This document shows, one piece after another, positions 38,589 to 48,400 of a stretch of 64,000 nt of DNA (the first letter of the stretch is position 1; the number at the start of each line of letters is the position of its first letter). Under the pieces are notes generated by a model that saw nothing but the letters and a program-made list of their open reading frames with translations, had not been told where the DNA came from and searched no databases. Location: NCBI GenBank assembly GCA_028101545.1, contig JAOHKZ010000003.1, forward strand, positions 34,910 through 98,909, written 5' to 3'. The translations under genes were made by a program, and so were the position numbers. Source of the DNA: Opitutales bacterium (GTDB lineage: Bacteria; Verrucomicrobiota; Verrucomicrobiia; Opitutales; Seribacteraceae).

Positions 38589-39392
38589 TTAATTTTCAAA
38601 AAGCTCCTTCATCCTCTGTAGTCCTACGCGTAAAGTTTCCCTAGGGTCCACTTCCCACCATGACTGGTTAAATAATTCCAGGCTGACAGTACCATCATAT
38701 CCCATTTCCTTAAGGGCTTTAATTTCTGCCCGAAGATCAATCTGACCATCACCAGGCATCACACGGTCCGGGTCAGTTTGTGTTCCCGCCTCTTTCGCTG
38801 GATCCGCGTCGTCGATGTGATAATGGCTGATTCTATCAACCGGAATAGAACGAAGTTCGGACTCAGTCGATCCGCTGTTCCAATTATGGAATGCATCCAA
38901 GATTAAAGTTGCATCTGGATCATTCGCAATTTGAACAATTTCCCATGCCTTTTTAAGGGTATGAACAGATTTAAAGAAACTGATATATTCAAAAGTTGGA
39001 CGAATTCCCTCTTGCCTGCCTATTTCTAGAAGTTCTGCGTAGCGTTCCGGTAAATGATCTGTTTTCGGATTCTCCAAAGGTGGTGTGGCTACAATGAAAG
39101 GAGCACCCAAACGAGCACCCAATGCAAAACGTCTTTTAGCCTCATCCAAAACGAGTTGATGTTCCCACCCCTCAAAGTCTCCCCATTGCCTCATTGCAAT
39201 AACAGAAGGCACAAGAAGCTCGTGGTCTTTAAGTGCTTTTTCAATTTCACTCACCTCGCCACCGCGAGCCACATAATCCCATACATCATTGAGCCAAAGC
39301 TCTATTCCATCGTATCCGGCTTCTCCAACCAGTCTGATTTTATTCATCAGACTTTGTGGTTTAATTGTGCTAGTATTAAGGCAATAAATCAT
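38589..39392 (-). CDS. Sugar phosphate isomerase/epimerase (xylose isomerase-like TIM barrel)
   Basis: A 267-residue AP-endonuclease-2/IolE-type barrel. Metal-ligand positions can be read in PTFEYISF (Glu), LILDAFHNW (Asp and His), SHYHIDD (His) and VSLELFN (Glu), the normal pattern for a divalent-metal isomerase. The start IYCLNTSTIKP and GYDGIELWLNDV are typical. Substrate unknown; inosose, keto-sugar and hydroxypyruvate enzymes share this fold. It stands alone, 73 bases downstream of the DUF2851 start side and 112 bases from the sigma gene. Confidence 0.86.
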   Translation of the reverse strand: MIYCLNTSTIKPQSLMNKIRLVGEAGYDGIELWLNDVWDYVARGGEVSEIEKALKDHELLVPSVIAMRQWGDFEGWEHQLVLDEAKRRFALGARLGAPFIVATPPLENPKTDHLPERYAELLEIGRQEGIRPTFEYISFFKSVHTLKKAWEIVQIANDPDATLILDAFHNWNSGSTESELRSIPVDRISHYHIDDADPAKEAGTQTDPDRVMPGDGQIDLRAEIKALKEMGYDGTVSLELFNQSWWEVDPRETLRVGLQRMKELFEN

Positions 39393-39465
39393 AATCTGTT
39401 AGGGTCTTATTTAATATGTAAGCTCAGTTCAATCTATTTTGAAAGGCAAGGGAATATTCAATCAG

Positions 39466-40656
39466 CTATCCAAATATTTGATTTTCAATACAATATCCCA
39501 AGACACCCTGAAGGGTACCGTTTGAGAAAGGTTCTTTTGGGGAGTGTCCGGCAATTTTGGCATTCTGGGAAATTTTAAATAAAATCCGGGGGAAATCTCC
39601 GGCATACCAATAAAACCAGGTTTCGAAGTAATCCACTTGATTAATCTCTGATAAAAGCGGAAGGCAAGCGTCAATCCAAAGGGTGTTAATTCGAGTTCCT
39701 CCCCATACTCCTCCCAGAATATCGTTTTTCCATTCTTTATTTAGTTTGGAAAGTTGAAGGCTCTTTCGGTCATTCTCTTTCCTGCTTTGTCGAACAGGAA
39801 TATTTAATTGCAATAGAGATTCGATCCATCGGGCATTTTTTTCCCATAACTGGGCGTATTGTTTTAATCGAATATATGGATGGTTTGCTGGACGAAGGCC
39901 CCGTATTTTCCAATTGCAGGTAGATTCAAAAGCTTTCTTTGCATTAGCCTTTGCATCTTTCCAGTAAGACGTCGGGAAAGCCTGAGCCAATTGATTCATT
40001 GGTAACCGGTTTCTCTTATATCCAAGAACTTCCAAAAAGGATTGATGAAAAACTTCTTCAAGGTTTTCATGATCGAGTCTTTTTCTGGCGAAAGATTTTT
40101 TTTGCAACCATCGGTCCTGTGCAGATTGATAATTCTGAGCCTTGATTTCTGATAAAATTTCCGGAGCCTGCAAGTTAATGGGCAATTTTGATTTATAACC
40201 TGCTAAAGTTTCAATTGCCTGAGCTTCGAGGAGTTCTTCCAGGCTTTGAGTAAGGTATTGCAAAAGAGGAAATATGGGAATTACTTTTTCTGCCTTAGTT
40301 TTGGTCTGCCTTGCTTTCTTTTTGGATGGAAAAAGAGTAACATGTAGAATGACTCGGTTGTAGTTTGCATCTTCGTTGTGCCTATGGTTGAGCCAATCTT
40401 CAGATTGAAAGTGAATTTCTATATCACCCCAGGTTTCTTTACTGTTCAGGAGTAAATGAGCATTTTTGAAATCCGGGCCCTCTTCTGACTTGTTCCAAGT
40501 TCCCGGGGATAATACTTTAAGTTTTTCTCCGGATTCAGTCTGTAGGCCAATTTGATTGAAATTCTGCTCAGCCCAAATTTTTTGAATGATTTTTTCATCC
40601 ACCTTTAAAGTACCGTACAAACCCGGCACTTCTTTCACTATTTGCAAATCATGCAT
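39466..40656 (-). CDS. DUF2851 family protein
   Basis: A protein of about 396 residues of the DUF2851 family, found mostly in Bacteroidota and PVC bacteria. The diagnostic stretch near the N-terminus is LSPGTWNKSEEGPDFKNAHL, followed by GDIEIHFQSEDWLNHRHNED. The conserved acidic and histidine residues resemble a nuclease-like core, but function is not established. The frame is open to 40773, overlapping the upstream NYN gene by 113 bases. I prefer ATG 40656 (MHDLQIVKEV), four bases after that gene's stop. The C-terminal CIENQIFG tail is intact. Confidence 0.82.
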   Translation of the reverse strand: MHDLQIVKEVPGLYGTLKVDEKIIQKIWAEQNFNQIGLQTESGEKLKVLSPGTWNKSEEGPDFKNAHLLLNSKETWGDIEIHFQSEDWLNHRHNEDANYNRVILHVTLFPSKKKARQTKTKAEKVIPIFPLLQYLTQSLEELLEAQAIETLAGYKSKLPINLQAPEILSEIKAQNYQSAQDRWLQKKSFARKRLDHENLEEVFHQSFLEVLGYKRNRLPMNQLAQAFPTSYWKDAKANAKKAFESTCNWKIRGLRPANHPYIRLKQYAQLWEKNARWIESLLQLNIPVRQSRKENDRKSLQLSKLNKEWKNDILGGVWGGTRINTLWIDACLPLLSEINQVDYFETWFYWYAGDFPRILFKISQNAKIAGHSPKEPFSNGTLQGVLGYCIENQIFG

Positions 40657-40660
40657 ATAT

Positions 40661-41158
40661 TCAACTATCCTTTTGGTGGAGATTCGGTAACGGGATTTTA
40701 TTGGAAAGGGGGCCGGTTTTACCTCCCTGTTTATTATTAATTTTGTTCCGAATTCGATCAATCGCCCCATCAAGCTTTTTTATCAGTTCCTCAATTCGCA
40801 TGGTTGAGGCACCAGATTCATAGGCACAATTTCGAATTAAGTTATCATTGGTTGCAACAGAAATTCTTTCAGGGTACTTGGCTGCTAGTAGCATTCTTTC
40901 AATTACACCGTCTGCTCCCTGAACAGAGGAAGAATAAATAATAGTGTAGCTTTGGTTGCTTTCATGCTGATAGATCCTTCCCCTACCTCCTCTTCCATCA
41001 AACACAACAGTTAAAAGACAATTCTCACCTGCCTGAATAGGTTCGAGAAATCGAATCAGGCTGTCGCGGGCCAAATTACGGTCTTTGGTAAGTTCTTTGG
41101 ATAATTCTGGGATCGCATGCAAGGCATTGTTCCCATCAATGATCAGATGTTCTTGCAT
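40661..41158 (-). CDS. NYN-domain RNA-binding/nuclease protein (YacP-like)
   Basis: A protein of about 165 residues with the PIN-like NYN fold. Acidic motifs are LIIDGNNALHAIP at the N-terminus, VVFDGRGGRGRIYQ, SVQGADGVIERMLLAAK and SVATNDNLIRNCAYE, which match YacP/Rae1-type ribosome-associated or RNA-cleaving proteins. I chose ATG 41158 because the family starts right before this first strand; the frame is open to 41224. It is divergent from fabD with 84 bases between, and is followed by the DUF2851 gene with a 4-base gap. Confidence 0.82.
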   Translation of the reverse strand: MQEHLIIDGNNALHAIPELSKELTKDRNLARDSLIRFLEPIQAGENCLLTVVFDGRGGRGRIYQHESNQSYTIIYSSSVQGADGVIERMLLAAKYPERISVATNDNLIRNCAYESGASTMRIEELIKKLDGAIDRIRNKINNKQGGKTGPLSNKIPLPNLHQKDS

Positions 41159-41242
41159 TTTAGGTGGGTTCAGTAAAAAAGAGTATACATTGGTACTATT
41201 CTCCCTTCTTTTTCGCAAATACATTATATTTATTAAAAATTT

Positions 41243-42085
41243 ATGAGCACAGCATTTTTATTTCCAGGTCAAGGTTCCCAGTCGGTTGGTATGGGATCCG
41301 AATTATTTTCACGATTTCCTAATATTGTTGAGCAAAGCGATGAAATTCTTGGTTACTCCATAGAGGAATTATGTTTACGCGAAGATGCAACTGACTTGAA
41401 CCTGACTAATTTTACCCAACCTGCCCTTTATATTGTTAGTTGTTTGCATGCCAAAGCGTTGCTTGAAGATGGACTGAGACCTTCTTTTGCTGCCGGGCAT
41501 TCAGTGGGTGAATTTGCTGCTTTGGAAACTGCAAATGCATTTTCTTTTACAGATGGTCTACAGATGGTGGTTAAAAGGGGCGAAATTATGTCAAAAGTCT
41601 CCGGTGGCGGAATGGCTGCCGTTATAGGTATGGAAGCTGACAAAATTATCTCTGTTTTTGATGAACAGGGAGCCGACAAAATTGACTTGGCTAATTTTAA
41701 TTCCCCGGGACAGATTGTTATCTCAGGTCCTGCCTCACAAATTACCCAAGTTCTTTCACCTCTCAAAGATAGTGGTGCCCGAATGGTGGTTCCTTTGAAG
41801 GTTAGTGGTGCCTTCCACTCCAGTATGATGAAAGAATCGTCAGCTGAATTTGCAGTTTTTTTACGAAATTTTTCTTTTTCCCTTCCCCGGTTTCCTGTTT
41901 TTTCAAATGTCGAAGCCCAACCATATTCCTCAGTTGATGCGATTCCTGAATTATTGATAAAACAAATATTTAGCCCCGTCAGATGGACCGAGGTGATTCA
42001 GGGACTAAGGCAAAAAAGTGTTGAAGAATTTATCGAATGCGGCCCCGGTAAGGTTTTGACCAAGCTACTCCGTCAAATCTCCTGA
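41243..42085 (+). CDS. fabD: Malonyl-CoA:ACP transacylase
   Basis: A 280-residue enzyme that loads malonyl groups onto acyl carrier protein for fatty-acid synthesis. The opening AFLFPGQGSQSVGMG, the nucleophile in GHSVGEFAAL (Ser87), the catalytic His192 in SGAFHSSMM and the closing ECGPGKVLTKLL are all standard. Length is slightly short of E. coli FabD. It is a single gene here, followed by an AT-rich gap and the giant gene. It is the last housekeeping gene in the window. Confidence 0.96.
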   Translation: MSTAFLFPGQGSQSVGMGSELFSRFPNIVEQSDEILGYSIEELCLREDATDLNLTNFTQPALYIVSCLHAKALLEDGLRPSFAAGHSVGEFAALETANAFSFTDGLQMVVKRGEIMSKVSGGGMAAVIGMEADKIISVFDEQGADKIDLANFNSPGQIVISGPASQITQVLSPLKDSGARMVVPLKVSGAFHSSMMKESSAEFAVFLRNFSFSLPRFPVFSNVEAQPYSSVDAIPELLIKQIFSPVRWTEVIQGLRQKSVEEFIECGPGKVLTKLLRQIS

Positions 42086-42096
42086 AGTTTTATATC

Positions 42097-42136
42097 AACA
42101 CTTTTATTAGATAAAATCAAATATCAGTGTTTTTTT
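42097..42136 (+). terminator. Possible weak intrinsic terminator after fabD
   Basis: AACACT (42097-42102) pairs with AGTGTT (42126-42131), which is followed at once by a T run to 42136. The loop itself contains TTTTA and TAAAA that could extend pairing. The stem is short and AT-rich, so this is a weak candidate. Confidence 0.3.
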
Positions 42137-42416
42137 ATTGTTTTTATACCAAAAGATAATATTTTTTAAAATAAATTTACATTTTTATTTTTCTTAAGTC
42201 TGTGATTATTAGAATTTTGCATTCCTGCCTCTAATAAAACCTTGTTTTTTCGTATTAAATTCTAATTCTAAACTAATATATGTTGTAACCCTTACATATT
42301 TTAGCCCAAGTTTTAGATCAATTGTTTAGAGACAGTCCCTTTAATATATCACCTCTTTGTAGGTGGCAGGGCTTCTTCGTTCAAATTTTCGGGCTTTTTC
42401 TATTCTAGGGTCCGAA

Positions 42417-42440
42417 GCATGGGTGCACGGTTACTCATGC
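42417..42440 (+). other. Hairpin in the leader of the giant gene
   Basis: GCATGGGT (42417-42424) can pair with ACTCATGC (42433-42440), eight pairs including one G-T wobble, around an 8-base loop. It lies 60 bases upstream of the start codon. There is no T run, so it is not a simple terminator. It does not match a riboswitch consensus that I know. Confidence 0.35.
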
Positions 42441-42499
42441 ATTTTGCCTATCCGCGTTCCAATCTGAAAATTTTATTTGAAACCTAGTCACTACTTCCT

Positions 42500-45400
42500 A
42501 TGAAGCAAGCCACTCAGCATACTTTTAATTTTAAAACACTAACTTGGGTAGTTCCGACTCTGTTCGGAGTCTTGCTTACCCTGTCAATAACGAGAACGCT
42601 TGATGCCGCGGTCGAAGGAGGTGCTCTTCTAAAAGGAACCACCCTTTCAGACGACTCGTCCGTCGTTCCAGAGCAAAGTGCTACTTCCAAGGCAATCAAA
42701 TGGTCGAGTACTGATTTGGATCCAAGTATTTTTGAGTTTGATTCAGCAAACCCCACCCGTCTCAAAGTGAAAGCAGCTGGCGATTATTTCCTCGCTTTCT
42801 CTTCACCTGTTGTCGAAGCAGTCACTACCGGTAGTAAACGTTCCCAGGTTCACTTCTTTATTAAAAAGAATGGTGGATCAACCCAGATTCCTCATGCCAA
42901 TGCTCGCTCAACCTACATAAGGCACGACTCAGGTCATACTGAGAGCAGTGGTCATATGCATGTCCTCCTACCCAGCCTTTCGGCTAATGATTACATCGAA
43001 ATTTTTGCAAAATCTTTTGATGTCGCGAATAATACGGTAAGAATTGGAACTGCTTCCTTATTTCTGGAAAAGATTGCATCCTCACGCACCATCTTTTCTG
43101 CAACTGGTACCCGAACAGTTGCAGGTACTAATCTCAACCCTGATACCGCATCGCCTTTGCAGTGGACTCAGGACGTTGCAGATTCCGGATTTACTCACAG
43201 CAACTCATCCAGCAGTCAGAATATTACCCTGGATAGTTCCGGGAAATATCTTGTTTTTATTGACATGCCCATTAGTTCCTCTGTGCAGAGGGCTTCTCCC
43301 CAGATCATACCTAAAATCGGAGGAGTTCAGGTTACTGGTGGATTTGCGGCACAGGGATACATTCGTGCTTTAGAAGCAACTTCTAAATCTTCCGTGCATT
43401 GGGTCGGCTTGGTCCAGACTGCTTCCGCGAATCAGGTTCTTACCTTTGAAGTTGGTAAGCGTGCTGCCGGAGGAACGGTTACAGTGCCTACAAACGAGAA
43501 AGCATCCGTTTTTATCGAAAAACTTGCCGATGCCAACAATCTCTTTTCTGCTCGGGCCACTCAACTCTCGACTGGAGATAATTGGAATGTTGCCGGTGAA
43601 GTGAAGTGGGCAACCCAGGAAACTATTGATACAGTTAAATTCACTCATTCGGGCACTTCTAATGCGCATCAGGTTACTGTAGATACGGATGGTGATTATT
43701 TATTGCTTTATTCGGATGCCTTGACTTCGACCGTTGCCCGAGCGAATCCAAGGATGGTGGTACGGGTAAACGGAAACGATATACTGGGAACCGAAGTTGC
43801 CTCTCATTATATTCGTAACTCAAGCGGGCACAATCACTCATCCGGTTCCTTGGTTACTGTTTTGAATGGTTTGAAAAGCAATGATGTAATCACAATTGGG
43901 GTTTCTGCTGAAGCAGCCAGCGGTACTATAGACGACCATTTCCCTGGCCGTCTTGTTTTAATCAAAAAACCCACACTCCCGGCACCTGTTATCACAATTG
44001 CTCAAACATCAGGAACTTCTCCTATATCTGCCAGCGTAACCTTTAAGCAGGATGGATCTAATGTATCTGTTACCGGGTTTACGGCTGCTGACATCACCGC
44101 AAATGATGCCACTATTTCTAATTTTTCTGGCTCCGGACACACTTACACATTCCATGTTGTTCCAACCATCTACCCTGCTATTATCAATGTAACTATTCCA
44201 TCCGGTGCTGCAACGACTGGAAGTGGTGCTCAGACGGGTACTGGTACTGCACTGACCCAGTTTCGCGATTTGGTCACCGATGATAATTCGTTGGTCTTAT
44301 ACCTACCATTTGATGAAGGTACAGGTACTGTTACCAAGGATCGTTCATCAAGTGGTAGGGATGGCACTTTGGGAGGCAATCCAACCTGGGTTGCTGGTAA
44401 GAGAGGGTACGCTCTCGAATTTGATGGTACGGGGGATCAGGTTGATGTTAATAATTTTAGAGGAGTAGTTGGTAATGGACCAATAACGGTAGCTTTATGG
44501 TTCAAATCAACATACAACAATGCTTCCGCTCAGCAATCCTTTGTAAGTTGGGGGGTGAACGGAGGTGGAACTAGATATACCTTAAATTTTGATGGTGCTA
44601 AAATTCGTTTGGATAACGGAGGAGGTGCTGCGACTACAACTGCCACTTATGCGGATGGTTTTTGGCATCATATTGTGGCGATCAAACCAAGTAACGGTAA
44701 TCTTGGAAATGTGGTTCATTATGTGGACGGTGTGGTATCAGCACATGGTGGTTCGGCTGGTGACACGTTTAATATTTCTGAATCATCAAATTTTTCAATT
44801 GGTGCTGACCGTACGGGGGCAAACCGGATTAATTTTGTTGGTACTATTGATGATGTAAGGCTGTATGCTAAGGAATTGAATTCCACTGCCGTTGCCGCTT
44901 TATACGCAAGTGGAGATGGTGAGGGATATTACACACCGACTATTCCAACCCTGACAGTTGATCAGTATGCAAATGCGAATCCTGTACCCGTAAGTGTTAC
45001 TTTTAAACGTGGGGGCTCTAACCTTCCGGTCGCCGGATTTACATCCAGTGATATCTCAGTTAACGGTGGAACTGTGAGCAATTTTAGTTCATCCGGTGGT
45101 GGTGGACATACTTACACTTTTAATGTAACTCCTACGACTTTTCCTGCTACGGTTACTGTTACTATTCCAAAAGGAGCTGCTGCTGGAGGAGGAGGAGTTT
45201 ATGAGAATGATGTTGTAAGTAAGTCATTTTTTGCATCCTACCCTATTTCTTTTGCCCCTGAATCGATGGAAGGTGTTGAAATGTGGTACGATGCATCTGA
45301 TTTAAACGCAGATGGCACGACCGACACCGGTTACAGTGCAGGTAGTGCGGTCAATTCTTGGAGTGATAAATCCGGAAATGGATATCATCTTACCAAGCAG

Positions 45401-48400
45401 GGAGATCCCACATGGGCATCTCAAAATGGACTGGGAGTGGTGAATTTTGACGGGGATGATTCTTATTATTCAGCTAATGAATGGGGTGGAAAGCAAGAGT
45501 TTACCATTCTCTCAATTGCTCGCTACACCCACTCGACAAATAATTACCGTTTAATTGCGGACCGTACATCAAATAATTGGATTTTCGGCTTTCATAGTGG
45601 ACGCATGCATACTTGGCATTTTGGTGCATGGTTGACCCAGGTTGACAATGGAAAAGATACAAAGTTCCACTTGCACAGTGCTAGTATGACAAATAATGAT
45701 CGTGGAAATACATTTTTTGATGGTTCGAGAGTCGGATCCGTAAATGGAAATGGAGCCGGTGGTAGCTACATGCCGCGTCAGATACAGTTTGGTGGTTGGC
45801 AGACAAATGCTGAATATTCAAAGGGTGAAGTTGCTGAATTTATCGCATTTGACCGCGTACTTGGTGAGTCAGAGCGATTGGCGGTGGAGGGATATCTGGC
45901 AAATAAATGGGGAATTGCGCACCAATTACCTGCATATCATTTCAATCGCGATACTATGGCAGGTGTAGGAAGTGGAATTTCTGCAGAAATAACTGCTGCC
46001 AGTCCAACTCAGGCATATCCGATCCCTGTTACTGTCACCTTTAAGAAAAATGGTACGAATCATTCGGTATCAAGTTTTGCCAATGACTTTACAACTTCTT
46101 TCAAACCTTCAGAGATTAATGGCTTGGAATTATGGTTGGATGCATCCGATGGATCTTCAATACTTCATTCTTCCAATGATGTAAGTGCATGGAATGATAA
46201 AAGTGGAAATGGTCTGCAGGGTTTACAAGCAACGAGTAGCAAAAGACCATCTGTCGTTGCAAATGGACAAAATGGACTATCAACTATTCGATTTGATGGA
46301 ACAGATGATTTTATACAGGTTCGTACCTTAAAGATTAATCAAGCTTACACAGTTTATTCTGTAGCCAAAACAACTGCCGGCTCAGCTAGAGATTACCTTT
46401 TTGACGGTATTACGACGAATAGTGCCCGTAGTTTAATAGCTCTTAGAAATAGCGGCACTGTTCAATTTTGGGCAGGTAATTGGGCTAATACAAGCATCAC
46501 TTCTCCTACTGGATTTTTTACGCTTTCTGCCGTTTTTGATAATACAAGTAGTCTTCTCAGTTTGAACGGTACAACGGTGACTGGTAAAAATACTGGTTCT
46601 TACAGCCTGACGAACGGGATTAACCTTGGTACGAATTATCTTTCGACTGCTGATTTTCTTGAAGGAGATATTGCTGAATTTATTATTGTTGATGGGGTTG
46701 CGAGTACAAGCGATCGTCAAAAAGTAGAGGGCTATCTTGCCCATAAGTGGGGAATTACAGCTGCTTTAGCATCTGCACATCCATACAAGTCTTCACAGCC
46801 AACCAGTGTTGGGGTTTCAAGTGAGGATTTTGTTGTACAGGGGGCAACTGTTTCAAGTGTTTCTGGTTCGGGAGCCAGTTATACCATGAATCTTACCCCG
46901 CACACTAATCCTGCCCGCATTAAGATAAAAGTCGGGGAAGGTGCTGCTGCATCCTCATCCACAGGTGAGCGTAATCGTCGATCAACCAAAGAAATCCTTT
47001 TCCGTCCTCCCGTGTTAAAAGAATCTAATCTTGCCTTGTATTTTCCACTTGATGAAGCGGAAAATGCCACCACCGTTCAGGATTGGGGTCCTCATGGACT
47101 TGTTGGAACGGTAAGTGGTAACCCTTCTCGTTTTCCCGGCCGAGTCGGTTCAGCCTTTCGTTTTCCTCAATCTGCTGGACTTGGAATTAGTGTGCCGCAT
47201 CACCGTTCCATGCGTATGGGGAGTAGCGGTGCATATACTCATAATATATGGATCAGAATGGAAGTGGGTACTCAACAATGGGGAACTGTCGCAGGAAGAG
47301 AGGGAGGCATTGGAAGACAGTACTTCTTCTATTTGGGAAATAATAACAATGCCAATGGTGGATTTATTCATCATCGTTATATGCAAGGCAGCAATTGGAG
47401 TTCAGGCCCACCCGATGCGTATCGAGTCTCACCACTCGCATGGACCATGGTCACAGTGATGAACCAAGGGAATCCGGGTGTTGCTAAAACTTATTTGAAT
47501 GGTGCACCCATTCAAACTGGAACAATAACAGATACTATACGCGTTGAACAAACCACTCCTTATAAAATTGGTAATGCAAATCTAAAAGCAAGCGTTCAGA
47601 ATGCCCGTCTTTACAATGTGGCTTTTACAGATGCTGAAGTTCTTGCTTTGTATAATTCTGTAAACGCCGAGTCTGGTGCCGTTGTTATCAATGTAGATAA
47701 TGTTGTGCCATTTAATGCTGGCGTTGCATCTATCACGCAACCTACTTACTCGGTTACCGTTAGTGCATTCGAACCGACATGGTCGGCTTCTGGATTGCCA
47801 ACAGGACTTAGTATCGATGCAAGTACAGGTGCGATTACTGGTACGGCAAGTGGTACACCAGCAAATACGGGAACAGACCATGCGGTTGATCTGATGGCCA
47901 CAAATGGATACGGAAAAACCACAAGATCAGTGATCATGAAAGCCTATCCCATGCCCTCTTCGATTACTGATGGTGGTGCTATTGATTTAGGTATGTACGG
48001 AGCTACCCTCACTGGGTCTTTTGCCGATGTCACTGGCACAGAATGCAAGGTTCATTTCTTTGTCGATACTGCTGACCGTGGAGACAGCAATGTATCCGCC
48101 TGGGCACAACATTTTATTCTGGAAAACCAATCTCCCGGTTCATTCAGTCGTGTGTTAAGTGGTTTAACCTTTAACACGACCTATAGTTACCGTTTAGCGG
48201 TGGAAAATATTGGAGGTGCTTTAAAATGGACAAGTTCAGCTGGTACTTTTGCTACTTTAGCTGGTTTAACCGCCCCCACACTAGGTGATGTTAATGCAAG
48301 TGATACCGTTTCTCCAAATATTACCCCAGTCGCATCCACAGCAACCCTAAACGGCACACTAACTGCAACCGGTGGTGAAAACCCCACTGTTTATTTTGTA

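Larger units (their letters stand above)
42086..42499. promoter_or_regulatory. AT-rich intergenic leader before the giant gene
   Basis: A 414-base region without a gene. The first two thirds are very AT-rich with long T runs. The last 130 bases (from about 42360) turn G/C-richer and contain a hairpin. It should hold the fabD terminator and the promoter and 5' leader of the giant gene. No clear -35/-10 pair with normal spacing was found. An in-frame TAG at 42485 bounds the giant gene on its 5' side. Confidence 0.5.

Noticed and set aside
39054..39578. Plus-strand frame of 174 codons
   Set aside because: Antisense to the well-supported sugar isomerase and to the end of the DUF2851 gene; no domain or start signal.
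42360..42499. Possible riboswitch in the leader of the giant gene
   Set aside because: A hairpin and a G-rich stretch are present, but they do not match the conserved core of c-di-GMP, cobalamin, SAM or other riboswitches that I know.
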